Below, in pieces: positions 31,905 through 42,885 of a stretch of DNA of 64,000 nucleotides (positions within the stretch are counted from its first letter, which is position 1; every line of letters starts with the position of its first letter). A program made the position numbers and the translations under genes. The notes under the pieces were generated by a model. That model did not search any database and was not told the origin of the DNA. It saw nothing but the letters and a program-made list of their open reading frames with translations. Origin of the DNA: Saitoella complicata NRRL Y-17804 (lineage: Eukaryota; Ascomycota; Saitoellomycetes; Saitoellales; Saitoellaceae); the NCBI RefSeq assembly GCF_001661265.1, contig NW_017567006.1:124001-188000 (forward strand), read 5' to 3'.

Positions 31905-33430
31905 TTACAATCCACGATCAACAACCTGCCTCTCAACCCTCTCCACCATCCTCGCCAACCTCTCTCTAATCCCCCTCGTCGCTTGCAAAACCTCCGCCAT
32001 CCTATCCAACCTCGCCTGCGCACTGCGATCATCAGGTCTCTCCCCCGCCCTAAGTGTCACATTCCGCTGATGCTGTCGTAGTTGCTCAAAGACTGCGTCA
32101 AAGTCAGGGGCGTGGCGGCGAACGACGGGGATGGTGAGGTTGTTGATGTGGGCCATGAGGGATTCGAAGGCTATGGTTTCTTGTTCGAGGAGGAGGAGTA
32201 GTTGGCCCATTGCGTCGGGGGCGGGGCCTGGGGCTGGGGCTGGGGCCGGGGTGAGTGAGAGGCCGTGGATTCGGCGTTCGGTGGAGGCGAGTTGCTGATA
32301 GATTGTTTCTGTAACTTCGAGGGCTGCTTCTTCATCGTCGTCGTCGCCTGAAGCTTCGGAGTAGATGTAGGTGGGAATTCCGTCGCCACTATCTTCTTCT
32401 TCTTCATCCTCGTGCTCGTGCTCATCTTCATCTGTGAGTTCCTCTTCTTCTTCGTACTCTTCCTCGATCATGTAAACATCTCCGTCTTCATCCCGCTGCA
32501 ACTCTTCCAGGTCGACCTCGACATACAACTCCGGGTTAAACACAGGATCACTCAGATTCGGGATAAAGTTCTCCAATGCATCCTCACCCAACAACCCCGC
32601 ACCCACGAGCTGTAGTCGACCCTGCTCCACGTCCAAAAGCCCACGCACAATATCAACCAACAACGTACTAAAATCCTCGTGTTCCCCAATTGCAACAGGC
32701 AAGGACGGATTAGGATCGGCCTCATACCTCTTCAACCACGCCACAACCCCCGCCTCAACAGCCATGCTCTTCGCTGTATACCCTAGCGCCATGAAGGTAC
32801 TTAAACACGACAGAGCTTCACGCTCGCCGCGTTCGTCTCGAGGTGAATCGTCTTCGTCGGCTAGGACGTTGAGGAGCGCGGTGGTGAGGGTGAGGAAGAC
32901 GGCGGGGGTACAGAGGCGAATTGTGGTAGGTCGGGAGGAGGTCAGATATTGGAGGACGCGGAGGGCGCGGACGCGGGTTGGGGCATTGGAGGAGATGCAA
33001 GCGTGGAGGAGGGAGGGGAGGTTGTCCGGGGAGAGTATGCGTTCGACCACGAGCTTTGTTGCACTAAGGAATAAAGAAGTCAATGACATGTATAGGGGTA
33101 ACAAAGTGGTAGGTTTACGCTAATTGCAGATTGGAATTCACGCCGTCATTGATCAGTACTTCAAGGTCCTCGAGCTTGATCTCTGCGTACTTGCTGTGAG
33201 CGCACGTACGATAAGTTGGTTTCAGATAGCATACTGTTCTCATCGCCTGCCCTAATTATACCCTTCAGAGCAGTTGTCTTCTGCGTCATTGCCTTCCATT
33301 GCGATAACTGCCACCATGTGATTTTGCCAGCCGCGTAAATTCCCAACGTCGCTGTCAAGCCGGCAAAGAAAGGGATCAATGGCCGAGGCAGCTTGTCCAA
33401 TTGTAATTGAATTTGCCTGATGAATGTCAT
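31905..33430 (-). CDS. Membrane-anchored helical-repeat (ARM-like) protein
   Basis: Three exons, 33235-33430, 33119-33182 and 31905-33063, encode 472 residues. An N-terminal hydrophobic helix (about residues 15-38, LIPFFAGLTATLGIYAAGKI) suggests an anchor in a membrane, perhaps mitochondrial or ER. Residues 66-240 look like armadillo/HEAT repeats: LEDLEVLINDGVNSNLQLAA, LPSLLHACISSNAPTRVRAL, then a helix pair with ALSCLSTFMALGYTAKSMAV. A long acidic run follows (EEEYEEEEELTDEDEHEHED), then a Pro/Ala linker and a C-terminal coil rich in Arg. Intron 1 was set to GTATGC..CGCAG (51 nt); a 16-nt alternative was rejected as too short. I cannot name the family. It is head-to-head with NOP14. Confidence 0.62.
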
Positions 33431-33618
33431 GTTCGCAAGGTCGACAGCGAACTTCAGCTGCTGCCATCGTCGAGGAGGTTCAAGGGTGCACCGGGCGTCC
33501 CGTACAGTATTACACGCCTGCACTGCCACATCTACTGCTGGCGCATGGATTTTATTTCGAGGAAGACCTACGAGGAGGCAACCAGTCGATTTCTCATTCT
33601 ATTCGAAGAGATCAGACA
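33431..33618. promoter_or_regulatory. Bidirectional promoter ARM-like gene / NOP14
   Basis: 188 bp between divergent starts. The NOP14 frame stays open upstream through this interval, but the MGKAQSQKS start at 33619 is the family-like one. Confidence 0.5.
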
Positions 33619-36309
33619 ATGGGAAAGGCTCAGTCTCAAAAGTCGACTCTCGCACGACTCAAGTCGTCGCTGTCGAGCGCTGGAATCACCGGCCCTTCCG
33701 TCGGCAAGAAGCAGAAGAAGAAGGGACCGGCGCAGAACAAGGAGGATAGGGAAAAGGCCCTGAACAGGATCCGCGAGCGATTCCAGCCATATGAGATCAA
33801 AACCAACAAAGTCAAGTATGACATCGGTGGTCGGAAGCAGAAGGGTCAGGAGGGTCGTCCGGGGTTGTCCAAGGCTGTCGGAGAGGAAAACAGAAAGAAA
33901 GAATTGTTGCCACAATTACTGAGAAGGAACAAGGTTGGAGGGTTGGTCGATAAACGTTTCGGTGAGAACAACGCGAATTTGACACCGGAGGAGAAGATGT
34001 TGGAGCGTTTCACTCGGGAGAAGCAGAAGAAGACCAAGGGATCTATGTTCAACCTCGAGGATGAAGACTCGCTTACGCATTTTGGACAATCCCTCGCGGA
34101 TATGGATGACCTTAACGGCCCACCGATGGGTATGAGCGAGGATGAGGACGAAGGACCCATGCACGCCCAATTCGGCGGTTTCTCGGACGACGACGAAGAA
34201 GACCCCGACCAACCCGAACGCAAGAAGTCAAAGCGCGAAGTCATGCAAGAAGTCATCGCCAAATCCAAACTCTACAAATTCGAACGTCAAAAGCAACAAG
34301 ACGAAGACGACGCCGAACGTGAGGCTTTGGATGCCGAGTTGGATGATATTCGGATGTTGTTGGCTGGCACGGAGGGAACTGGGATTAACCCAGAGCGTCA
34401 GGCTATGTTGAGGGGAGAGAAGGTCGTGAAGACGGCGGAGGATGTAGCGTATGACGCCGCTGTTCGCGAGATGGTCTACGACCGCCGTGCACGCCCCTCG
34501 GACCGTACGAAGACCGAAGACGAGCTTGCCGAGGAGGAAGCTGAGAAACTCCAGAAACTCGAAGCCTCACGGTTGAGGCGTATGAGAGGTGAGGAGAGCG
34601 ATGAGGACGAGGGAGGGAACAAGAGGAACAGGAGAGCACAGGCGGATGATTTGGAGGATGATTTCGTGCCGGATGATGAGGAAGAGGAGGGCAATAAGTT
34701 TGGGCTTGGAAGGGGAATCGAGGCTGCGCAGGAGTTGTTGGAGAGGTATGAGGATGGGGAGGATGACGATGAAGAGGAGGATGACGACGATGAGGAGATG
34801 GAGGGCAGTGAGGACGAGGATGACGACGACCAGGCGGAATACGAGTCCGGCAGCGAGTCCGACATGGAAGACCTCGAGCTCGACGAAGAACCCGTTATCA
34901 AGAAGGGCTCCTCATCCGCCGTCGTCGAAGAAGCATCGACACCAAAACCCAAGCTTAAGAAGTTCACAGAGGAAAAGCCAGCTGGTTTGGCATATACCTA
35001 CCCCTGCCCTCGTACCTACGACGAACTCGCCGCTATCCTCTCCACCGTCTCTGATACCGACATTCCCGTTGTGGTTCACCGTATCCGCGTCCTTCACCAC
35101 CCTAAGCTCCACCCCGAAAACAAAGCTAAGCTCCTCGCTTTCGTTCCGATTTTGTTGGATTACACGCTTGATTTGGCGAAGGAGGACGTTGTTAGGTGGG
35201 CTATTGTCGAGGGGATGGCGAAGCATTTGCATGGACTTGGTAATCAGTTCCCGGAGGCTATGACGGAGGCGTTTAGAGATCAATTGAAGGAGATGAGGGA
35301 GAGGTTCGTGAAGTCCTCCGGTCTTGAGCCGGCTCTTGCTGCGAAGGTGTTCCCAAGACGTTCGGATTTGGTTCTCTTTACGATTTTGGGAACGGTGTTC
35401 CCGACGTCTGATCATCACCATATGATTGTGACTCCGGCAGCATTGCTGATGGGACAGTTCTTGGCGCAGACTAAGACGACGACGGTACAGAATTTGGCGA
35501 CCGGGTTGTTCGTTGCGACGCTTTTTGTGCAGTACCAGAGATTATCTAAGAGAATCGTTCCGGAGGCGCTGAATTTCGCGTGTTTGGCACTGGCACAGCT
35601 CGCTCCCACCGCAGTCGAGCCTGTTCCGGGGACGTTCCCTGTTACTGGTGATGTTAGTTTCTTGGCGATTAAGCAGAAGAGTCAAGAGTTGAGGAAGATG
35701 AAGTTCGAGGATGCGTTTGTTGCGCGGGTCGAGGATGAGGGTGCGATGAAGGCGAGCTTGGTCGGCGTTGCTGTTGATGTTATTACACAGTTCGCGGATC
35801 TGTGGAAGGGTGCGCCTGCGTTTGTGGAGATCTTTGATCCGTGTGTTGCGATGTTGGATCACTACCTCGCCCCGAAGAACGCGAAGCTCTTGCCGGCGGA
35901 GCTGGTGAACAAAATCCAACGCGAGCGGGATACGATTGCCAAGCTGTGCAAGTTTGCTCGCCAAGAGCGGAAGCCTCTCGCTATGCAAGCTCACCGCCCC
36001 GTCGCCATCGCCACCTACTTGCCCAAATTCGAAGAGCACTACTCCCTCGACAAGAAATCCTACGACCCCGACCGCGAGCGTGCCCAGCTTGGCAAGTTGC
36101 AGGCTGAACACCGTCGTGAGAAGAAGGGTGCGATTCGTGAGTTGCGCAAGGACAACGCTTTCTTGGCGCGTGAACAGATTAAGACGCAGAAGGCGAAGGA
36201 TCAGGCGTATGAGGTGAAGATGCGGAAGGTGCATGGAAGTTTGCAGGTTGAGCAGGCGGAGAAGAAGGAGCAGGAGAGGATGAAGAGGAGGATGAAGAAC
36301 AAGAACTAA
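33619..36309 (+). CDS. NOP14: NOP14, small-subunit processome protein
   Basis: Nop14 is a nucleolar component of the U3 snoRNP/SSU processome needed for 18S rRNA processing and 40S export. One exon, 896 residues (yeast has 810). It begins MGKAQSQKSTLARLKSSLSS with a KKQKKKG patch, and continues with the conserved IRERFQPYEIKTNKVKYDIG, ENRKKELLPQLLRRNKVGGL, VDKRFGENNANLTPEEKMLE and SMFNLEDEDSLTHFGQSLAD. Acidic runs at about residues 330-450 are usual for the family. The C-terminal half is helical and ends in a Lys-rich coil (KKEQERMKRRMKNKN). Start chosen for the family motif although an upstream ATG is in frame. Confidence 0.95.
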   Translation: MGKAQSQKSTLARLKSSLSSAGITGPSVGKKQKKKGPAQNKEDREKALNRIRERFQPYEIKTNKVKYDIGGRKQKGQEGRPGLSKAVGEENRKKELLPQLLRRNKVGGLVDKRFGENNANLTPEEKMLERFTREKQKKTKGSMFNLEDEDSLTHFGQSLADMDDLNGPPMGMSEDEDEGPMHAQFGGFSDDDEEDPDQPERKKSKREVMQEVIAKSKLYKFERQKQQDEDDAEREALDAELDDIRMLLAGTEGTGINPERQAMLRGEKVVKTAEDVAYDAAVREMVYDRRARPSDRTKTEDELAEEEAEKLQKLEASRLRRMRGEESDEDEGGNKRNRRAQADDLEDDFVPDDEEEEGNKFGLGRGIEAAQELLERYEDGEDDDEEEDDDDEEMEGSEDEDDDDQAEYESGSESDMEDLELDEEPVIKKGSSSAVVEEASTPKPKLKKFTEEKPAGLAYTYPCPRTYDELAAILSTVSDTDIPVVVHRIRVLHHPKLHPENKAKLLAFVPILLDYTLDLAKEDVVRWAIVEGMAKHLHGLGNQFPEAMTEAFRDQLKEMRERFVKSSGLEPALAAKVFPRRSDLVLFTILGTVFPTSDHHHMIVTPAALLMGQFLAQTKTTTVQNLATGLFVATLFVQYQRLSKRIVPEALNFACLALAQLAPTAVEPVPGTFPVTGDVSFLAIKQKSQELRKMKFEDAFVARVEDEGAMKASLVGVAVDVITQFADLWKGAPAFVEIFDPCVAMLDHYLAPKNAKLLPAELVNKIQRERDTIAKLCKFARQERKPLAMQAHRPVAIATYLPKFEEHYSLDKKSYDPDRERAQLGKLQAEHRREKKGAIRELRKDNAFLAREQIKTQKAKDQAYEVKMRKVHGSLQVEQAEKKEQERMKRRMKNKN

Positions 36310-36561
36310 TTGACTTCTTAGATTGGGTACAGGTCATTGGATGATATTTATAGCTACTTGCCCAAACCTTTGGAACTCTACATGAGCCTGGGCATACATA
36401 CACATTCCTCCTCTCCAGTTGTTCCCGCGGTGCTCGAGCTTCTCGCCGCGGTGACCCCTGCGTGGCGGGCGGAGTCCATACCGGTACAGTACGTAGCCAA
36501 CCCAGCCAACGGACCCGAACAATCACCACCCTCAATTACCAACAGCATTCATCCACCACCA

Positions 36562-38029
36562 ATGGCAGATTTCGATTCAGTTCAATGGGATACAATGCCC
36601 CCTACTCCGACTGAACGGCATGATGTTCAGATTAGCGAACCTGACCAAAATCCCACTGAACCGAGGGCTGCCGCTGGGGAGGAGGAAGTGCGGGAAGCAT
36701 ACACTGGGAGGAACGTCCTGGAGTGCAAAGTGGACTCACCGCAGAAGGAACTGGAGGGACATAAGGACGCATTCGTGTCCTATCTCGTCACCACGCATAC
36801 GACATTCTCGGCATTCCAGAAGCAGGATCTGAGTGTACGAAGACGCTTTACTGACTTTGTGTTTCTGCACAATGTCCTCGTACGGGATTATCCTGCGTGT
36901 GCGATACCACCACTACCGCAGAAGCATAATATGGAGTACATTAAGGGGGACCGCTTCGCACAGGCATTCACCCTTCGTCGTGCTAACTCCTTGAATACCT
37001 TCCTGACCCGCCTCACACTCCATCCAATCCTCCGCCGTACTCCTGCGTTGCACACCTTCCTTGAGTCCCAGGATTGGCACGCATACACCAAGAAGAACGT
37101 AACTGCGCGTGCAACCAACGGCTCTGACAGCGGCAGTGGTGTCTTTGAAGGTTTCGGAGATGCATTGTTGAATGCATTCACCAAGATCAACAAGCCGGAC
37201 AAGAAATTTATTGATGTAAAGGAGAAGGCGGAGAAGTTGGATGAGGATTTGGGACACATTGAGAAGTTAATTGCTAGGGTTGCTAGGCGGACAGCGGGTA
37301 ACTTCTTTAGGAAGACCTCAAATGATTTGTACTGACGAAGTTACAGACCTCCAATCCGACTTTTCCGACATGGCGAATCAAATCCAGAAACTTAACGCCC
37401 TGGAGCCCGCTTTACAAAAAGAGATTACTGCATTCTCTGACGCACTGACACACACCTCCACCGCCATCCGCGACCTCTACGAAATCACCGATGCACACTA
37501 CCTCACCTCCCTACAAGACATGTCAGCCTACCTAACCTCCGTCAAATCCCTCCTCAAACAACGAGACCAAAAACAAATGGACTACGAAGGCCTCATGGAA
37601 TTCCTCCAAAAGACAACCATAGAACGCGACCAACTAGCATCATCCCACCACACCTCATTCATCCGCGGCAAAGTTGAAGACCTACGCGGTGTGGATCACG
37701 AGCAGTCTCGGAAGGATCGGTTGAAGAAACTTGAGTTCAGGATTGAGGAGCTAAAGAATGAGACTGAAACGGCGAGGTTGACGACGGAGGCGTTTGATGA
37801 GGAGGTTATTAAGGAGGCGGAGATATTTGAGGAGATTAAGGCGAGGGAGATGAGGAGTACGTTGAGGGAGTATGCGGTGGCGAACGTGAGGTTTTATCAG
37901 AAGGTATGCTGAAATTTGGGTCGTATCCTTGAGAGTGAGCTGACATTTGGCATACAGACAATTGAGCAATGGGAAAGACTACAGCCACTGCTTAACAGTC
38001 AAAACGGACAAGCTGCAGAGGCTGACTGA
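36562..38029 (+). CDS. SNX4: Sorting nexin Snx4/Atg24, PX-BAR
   Basis: Snx4 (Atg24) is a PX-BAR sorting nexin that binds PI3P on endosomes, returns SNAREs from endosome to Golgi, and serves selective autophagy. Exons 36562-37297, 37347-37903 and 37958-38029 join in phase to 454 residues. The PX domain spans about residues 52-170: LECKVDSPQKELEGHKDAFV, YLVTTHTTFSAFQKQDLSV, then the phosphoinositide-binding RRRFTDFVFLHNVL and PPLPQKHNMEYIKGDRF. The BAR part follows from about 200, including DLQSDFSDMANQIQKL across intron 1 and a long coil to TIEQWERLQPLLNSQNGQ at the end. The ATG chosen is MADFDSVQWDTM; upstream in-frame ATGs lie in Pro-rich, leader-like sequence. Confidence 0.92.
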
Positions 38030-38122
38030 ACGCAGCGCCTACGGTACATTGCTTCAAGGGGTTTTTGGTGTTTAGGGAAACTTTCTGATAAAGATACCAT
38101 CGTTCTATCCAATCCATCACGT

Positions 38123-39263
38123 CTACCCACCAATCTCATAGAAACTCCCACCCTCCCTCGGAATCTCTCTCCAAGACCCACCCGGTGTCTCCGTCCCACT
38201 AACAACAGCCATCGCACTCATCCTAGGACCCTTCTTCTTCTCTACTACCACGACATCCTTATTTTGTCGTGCGCGTAGTGCCTCGGTGATGTGTAACCCG
38301 ATTAGCTCGATACCTTGGGTATTGAGGTCGCCACGGGGGAGGATGATGTCTGCGAATTGTTTTGTGGGGAGGATAAATTCGTCGAAGGAGGGTTTGGCGA
38401 ATTTGACGTACTGTTACATAGAGATATTAGTTGATGTGCAGGTAGGGGGAGGAGAGTGGGAGCAGGGTGTGGTACGTACGTCGTCGAGGATGGCGGCTAG
38501 TGGGTAGCCTTTCTCTTCCGTATCTCTGAGCACTGCAACATGTATATGATTAGCTGCCACTGAACACATTGAACAATAGTGCCGAGGAAAGTTCTGAGGC
38601 ATACCGAGTCTCGACAACCTCTCATCCGCATCCAAATCCGCGAAAACCCTCAAACTAACCAACTCCTCCCTCACCATCTTCGACCACAGCGTATACTCCC
38701 CCTCAACTAGTACAACATCAATCTGCGTCGTTTCCCGACCTGAACAGGTTATGGGCGTAATGAATTTTCTTGTATGCGTGCTGCGGTCAAAGGTTGGAAT
38801 TTTGAGGTCTGGGTCGGAGGATGCTAGGGATGTGAGGGATGTGAGGGTTGTGGTGAGGAGGTCGAAGTCGTAGGCGCCTGTATGATTCTCCATTAGTCTT
38901 CACCCAAAATTGAAAACGTGGGAAAGAGATATCATACCTGGTGCGTGCCAATTGATCTCCTGTACTCCTCCTTCTGTATCTTCGGCTTGCGCATCCTTCC
39001 CGAGTTCGTAGTGGAAATCGGATAAGGCGAGGTGGAGAACGTTGGGTGGGTTATGTAGCGTCTGCAGGCTTGATGCGATTGCTTTGCAGATGGTTTTCTG
39101 TACAGCAGATGTAAGCATCAGTCGAGGACAGTCACACTACTCTCTGCATGCACCTTTCCTGCTGCTGGCCCGCCTTTGAGTGTGTTGGTTAGCGAAGTTG
39201 AGATGACGGACAAGACAGGAGCATACCAGCAATGGCAACCATGAACGGAGCTGTCGGCGACAT
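38123..39263 (-). CDS. Uridine/cytidine kinase-like P-loop kinase
   Basis: Six exons (39227-39263, 39154-39173, 38938-39097, 38605-38877, 38480-38532, 38123-38410) join in phase to 276 residues. Uridine-kinase hallmarks are present in order: P-loop GGPAAGKKT, NWHAPGAYDFDLL, FDRSTHTRKF, DVVLVEGEYTLW, RVFADLDADERLSRLVLRD, and PTKQFADIILPRG with ELIGLHITEAL. These enzymes phosphorylate uridine or cytidine with ATP or GTP in pyrimidine salvage. The usual S/T after GK in the Walker A motif is Lys here, followed by Thr. Exon 2 is only 20 nt and carries most of the P-loop, so splicing sets the active site. It lacks a UPRTase domain, unlike the larger fungal Urk1 type. Substrate is inferred. Confidence 0.85.
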
Positions 39264-39527
39264 GTCTTTCTTATAATTTCTTGAATGTGGGGGTCTGTGA
39301 TGGCAGCAGCTGCTCTGTCGTCGTCGACTTTAATTTGTATTGGTCTAACCCTAATTGGGAAATTCTATATACGTACTTCGGTAAGTTCACATTCACAACC
39401 GGGAAGAACTCGATAGTCTTGATGCTATATCCCATACCATTTCACGTCTTATATAGAGCTATATTCCAATTGCTTATCATAGGTATCCATTCCCAAGAAA
39501 TCGCCCCATCCATGACCCTCCTCCTCC

Positions 39528-42119
39528 TCAAGTCCTATTCAACCTCCGTCTCTCCTCATCTTCCTCGTCATCATCACTAACCTCCCCCAACGCATCAAAA
39601 ATCTCCTCATCACTATCCCTCGCATCAAACGCATCATACAACACCCCCTCAACCCCACCCCTCTTCACCTCCGCGGGCGTCTCATCCACATCCGCGTCCC
39701 CCGTGTTTCGCAATACCTTAAACTCGTAGTCCTCGCGTTGTGCGGCACGAAGTCGTTGACGGCGGATGAAGAAGTATACGGCTGCGATGGCGGCACCGAG
39801 GAGGGCTGTACCCACGCTGACGAAGACGACGACGATGACGATGAGTCCGTATTCGTTGCCCATGATTTCGTATGTCTTGCCAGTGGTCGCGGTCTCCGTG
39901 GCGGATGTAGTTTCGTCACTAACCTTCTCATCCTCCTGCACCGGCGTAGCCGTGGCCGCCACACCGGTAGTGGTAGTGGTAGTGGCAGTAGCCGTCGTGG
40001 TCGGCTTCACCTTCGGATGCGGCACGGTACTCACCTGCGCACTATGCACACTCGCCGCATGCCCACTCTCCGCCTTCGTAATACTAATCACCGGTCTCGG
40101 GTGCGCACTCTGACTGTACGTCGCGCTCGCCGTCGTACTCGGCAACACCGGATCCGGCGGCAACGGATGGTCATCGTCAGTCCCAGGAAGCGGGTGCGGA
40201 ACAGCGAGGGCGGGGTCAACGGATTCACCCCAGAGTGTCATGCGCCAATTCAAGAGCTTGCCTGAGTATTGTGAGTTTTTCTCATCGCGGACGATGAGGG
40301 TCCAATCACCCACGCCCGACTCGCCCCAATGCTTCACAGTCATGAACGTCCAATCCCTGATGCCCTCCGCACTATTATCATTCCGCCTCGCCACGGCCAG
40401 TTTGGAGACATGTCCCCTCGGACCCACGAGATCGACACTGATATCCCCACGGCGCTGGTGGTCGATGTTGACGGTGACAGTGATATGCTCCACCCTCTCC
40501 AAATTACTCTTCTTTAAATCATCCTTAGTGATCGTGACAACACTCCTCACCGCCTCTCCCTGCGCACCCTGGTTATTCGGGATAGGCTCATTAACCTCGA
40601 CATAAGAGATATTATGCCACGCCTGAGGTTTAACCACCTCCCACTCCTTCGCACGCTCAACAATCGCCCACGCATCCAACTTCCCGTAGCCATATTTGTG
40701 GTTATACCAATACCCCGCCCCCGTAACCTCCCAATCTTCATCATCAACGTTAACCGGTACCGCTGTCTCCACAACCAAATACTGCACATCCCTCCACCCC
40801 AAATCCGGCCTTACACTCAACACGAGCGCAATCACCCCCGCACCAAGGGGCGCTGCAGCGGATGTCCCGCCGTGGTGGTTCGTGCATTTGTTCGTGCCGA
40901 TGTCGGTTGTATGAATGTAATCCCCCGAACCGGAGGAGTACGTCACAACGAGTTGCGCAGAGCATTCTTCCGAGTAGTATGGGTGAAGACCCTTCCGATC
41001 GATAGCGCCAACAGTAATCGAGTAAATCGAATTCGTGTAGCCGTCGAAATTGCAGTTATCCCCATTCGCTGCGCCATTCCCCGTTGCGAAGACGTAGATT
41101 GAACCAAGTCCGTTACGGCCACGGTTAACGCCGTTGACCATTGCGCGTTTGATGAGGATTCCGGGCGCGTCCATGGCTTGGCCGTCATCAGGCGGCCCCC
41201 ATGAGCAAGAGTAAATGTCGTTATATTGGTAGTCGTAGTTCATCGCAATCGCTTCGTCTGCGTCCGAAATAACCGCACTCAAAATCCGTAACCCGGCGAC
41301 TTTGGAGTCGAATGCGAGGCCCACACCACATACATCGTTTTTCGTGGCTGCGATTTCGCCGGCGCAGCGGGTTCCGTGTTGGTCGTCTGAGAGTTTTGGG
41401 AGGGGGTCGGGGGAGTGAGCGTTGAAATCGTATGAACCGGCTGCGTAGTAGCTGTCTGCAAGGTCGAGGGAGGTGAAGTCAAGTCCGTCGTCGACGATGG
41501 CTGTGGTGACGTTATGCCCGGTAATTCCTGTTCGCGGATATTAGTCACAGACGCTCAACTCATTGGAAAACCGCGAACCTTGAGCCCATACCCCGGTTAC
41601 ATTCAAGTCATGCCCCTCTTGTACGGTATTGAGAATATGCCATTGGTCTTTAAAGATTGGGTCTTGGATGCCGAGGGCGTGTTTGACGATTTCGAAGCGT
41701 TCTTTGGGAGAGCCTGTCAAATCGAATGTTTGTCTTTCCTCAACGGGCAGACTTCGCTTCACTAAGCGTTTTGATCCAGGTTTTTGCCGTTCCATCCAGA
41801 GGATATCGTGCTCCACCGTACTTCGCTTCTCCAGCCTTCGCTTCCGCAATGTATGCAGCTCATCCCGTCGCTCAATCGGCTCATACTCCGAGGTCGAGAA
41901 CAAATAATGATCTTCCAACGCACCTATCGGCCCCTCAAACCTCAGATCATACTCACTCTCGACTGTCTCGGGCCTCATCCCCTCCGACAACTGCAACGCA
42001 TAGTATTCCCTCCCCTCATAATCCCTCTTCCATAACGGCGTGTTGCTTGCGTCATACCTGAAGGCGGTGGTATAACTCAACAACGGCAACACGCATGCCA
42101 GTAACGTTAGCGACCTCAT
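39528..42119 (-). CDS. KEX2: Kexin (KEX2), Golgi proprotein convertase
   Basis: Kex2 cleaves secretory precursors after KR/RR in the late Golgi. Exons 41579-42119 and 39528-41527 encode 846 residues (yeast 814). There is a signal peptide (MRSLTLLACVLPLLSYTTA), a pro-domain with many KR/RR sites (RLVKR at its end), then the subtilisin domain with D193 (AIVDDG), H231 (DDQHGTRCAG), the oxyanion N331 (FATGNGA) and S403 (HHGGTSAAAP), with CSWGPPDDG between. The P/homo-B domain (GDWTLIVRDEKNSQYSGKLL) is followed by a Thr/Pro/Ser-rich stalk, one membrane helix (LIVIVVVFVSVGTALLGAAI) and a tail rich in Asp/Glu. The catalytic triad is complete. It is divergent from TRR1. Confidence 0.97.
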
Positions 42120-42885
42120 TGTCGTCCTGATCAATTGCAATTGGTTATGGACTTGGTCTTGGTGTTCAGTCCTCGTCAGCCTTTGTTGTACGGAATTGCC
42201 GAATTGGGTCACTCACATGCCAAGTCATGCAGGGGCTGCACTCGCCAATCACCAGCCTCCTTTTCCGGTGCTGAGCCACACACGGGTCGTCCGCTTGGGC
42301 CTTCTCTACACGAAGGATTCGGTGGTTTACGCCTGACAGGACCTTTTCTCGTTCGGAAGAAGGTCGCTCCGGGCCTCTTGTAGGTTGGAAGGACGAGGAG
42401 TTTCACGGTGGTTTGGGAGGGCGTTCTGCTACGTCGTTTGAGATCTCAGTTTGCCACACCTTCGTGGTCCCTTCATGCAGCTCACGTTGATCTGATAAGT
42501 GAGATCGTCAATGTCAACATTTTCCCTAAGCGTTAAGGGCTCGTGTAGACTCATGTCCTTGTCATATTCATGTACCGGTACCGTAATCCAGGGCCAGTCC
42601 GCCATGACCTTACAAATCCCCAACCCGTCCATCTGACAACATTAACCGGTGACAGCTCCCCAGACTTCTCTGGTCTCGGCGGATCCGGAACTGTCAGCAA
42701 CTCGAATCGCCGTTTCTATCGGATTCTCCCGCCTAGTGCTGAGCTTACGAGATTTCGCTGCTGTGGCCACGCCTGCTGCAGCGCTGCCCGGGGCCCAGAC
42801 ACTCCTGACGTTACAAATCTGCTAAAATCGACCAAGTCCCGAGGGGCTGCTACATAAGGATCGAACAACCCTGTACCACAAGTGA
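42120..42885. promoter_or_regulatory. Divergent promoter region KEX2 / TRR1
   Basis: 766 bp. I see no further gene. I looked for a Yap1-type TTACTAA/TTAGTAA site expected for TRR1 and did not find a clear one. Confidence 0.4.

Noticed and set aside
33190-33235. 16-nt intron GTACGTGCGCTCACAG in the ARM-like gene
   Set aside because: Too short for the local introns; GTATGC..CGCAG (51 nt) fits length and phase.
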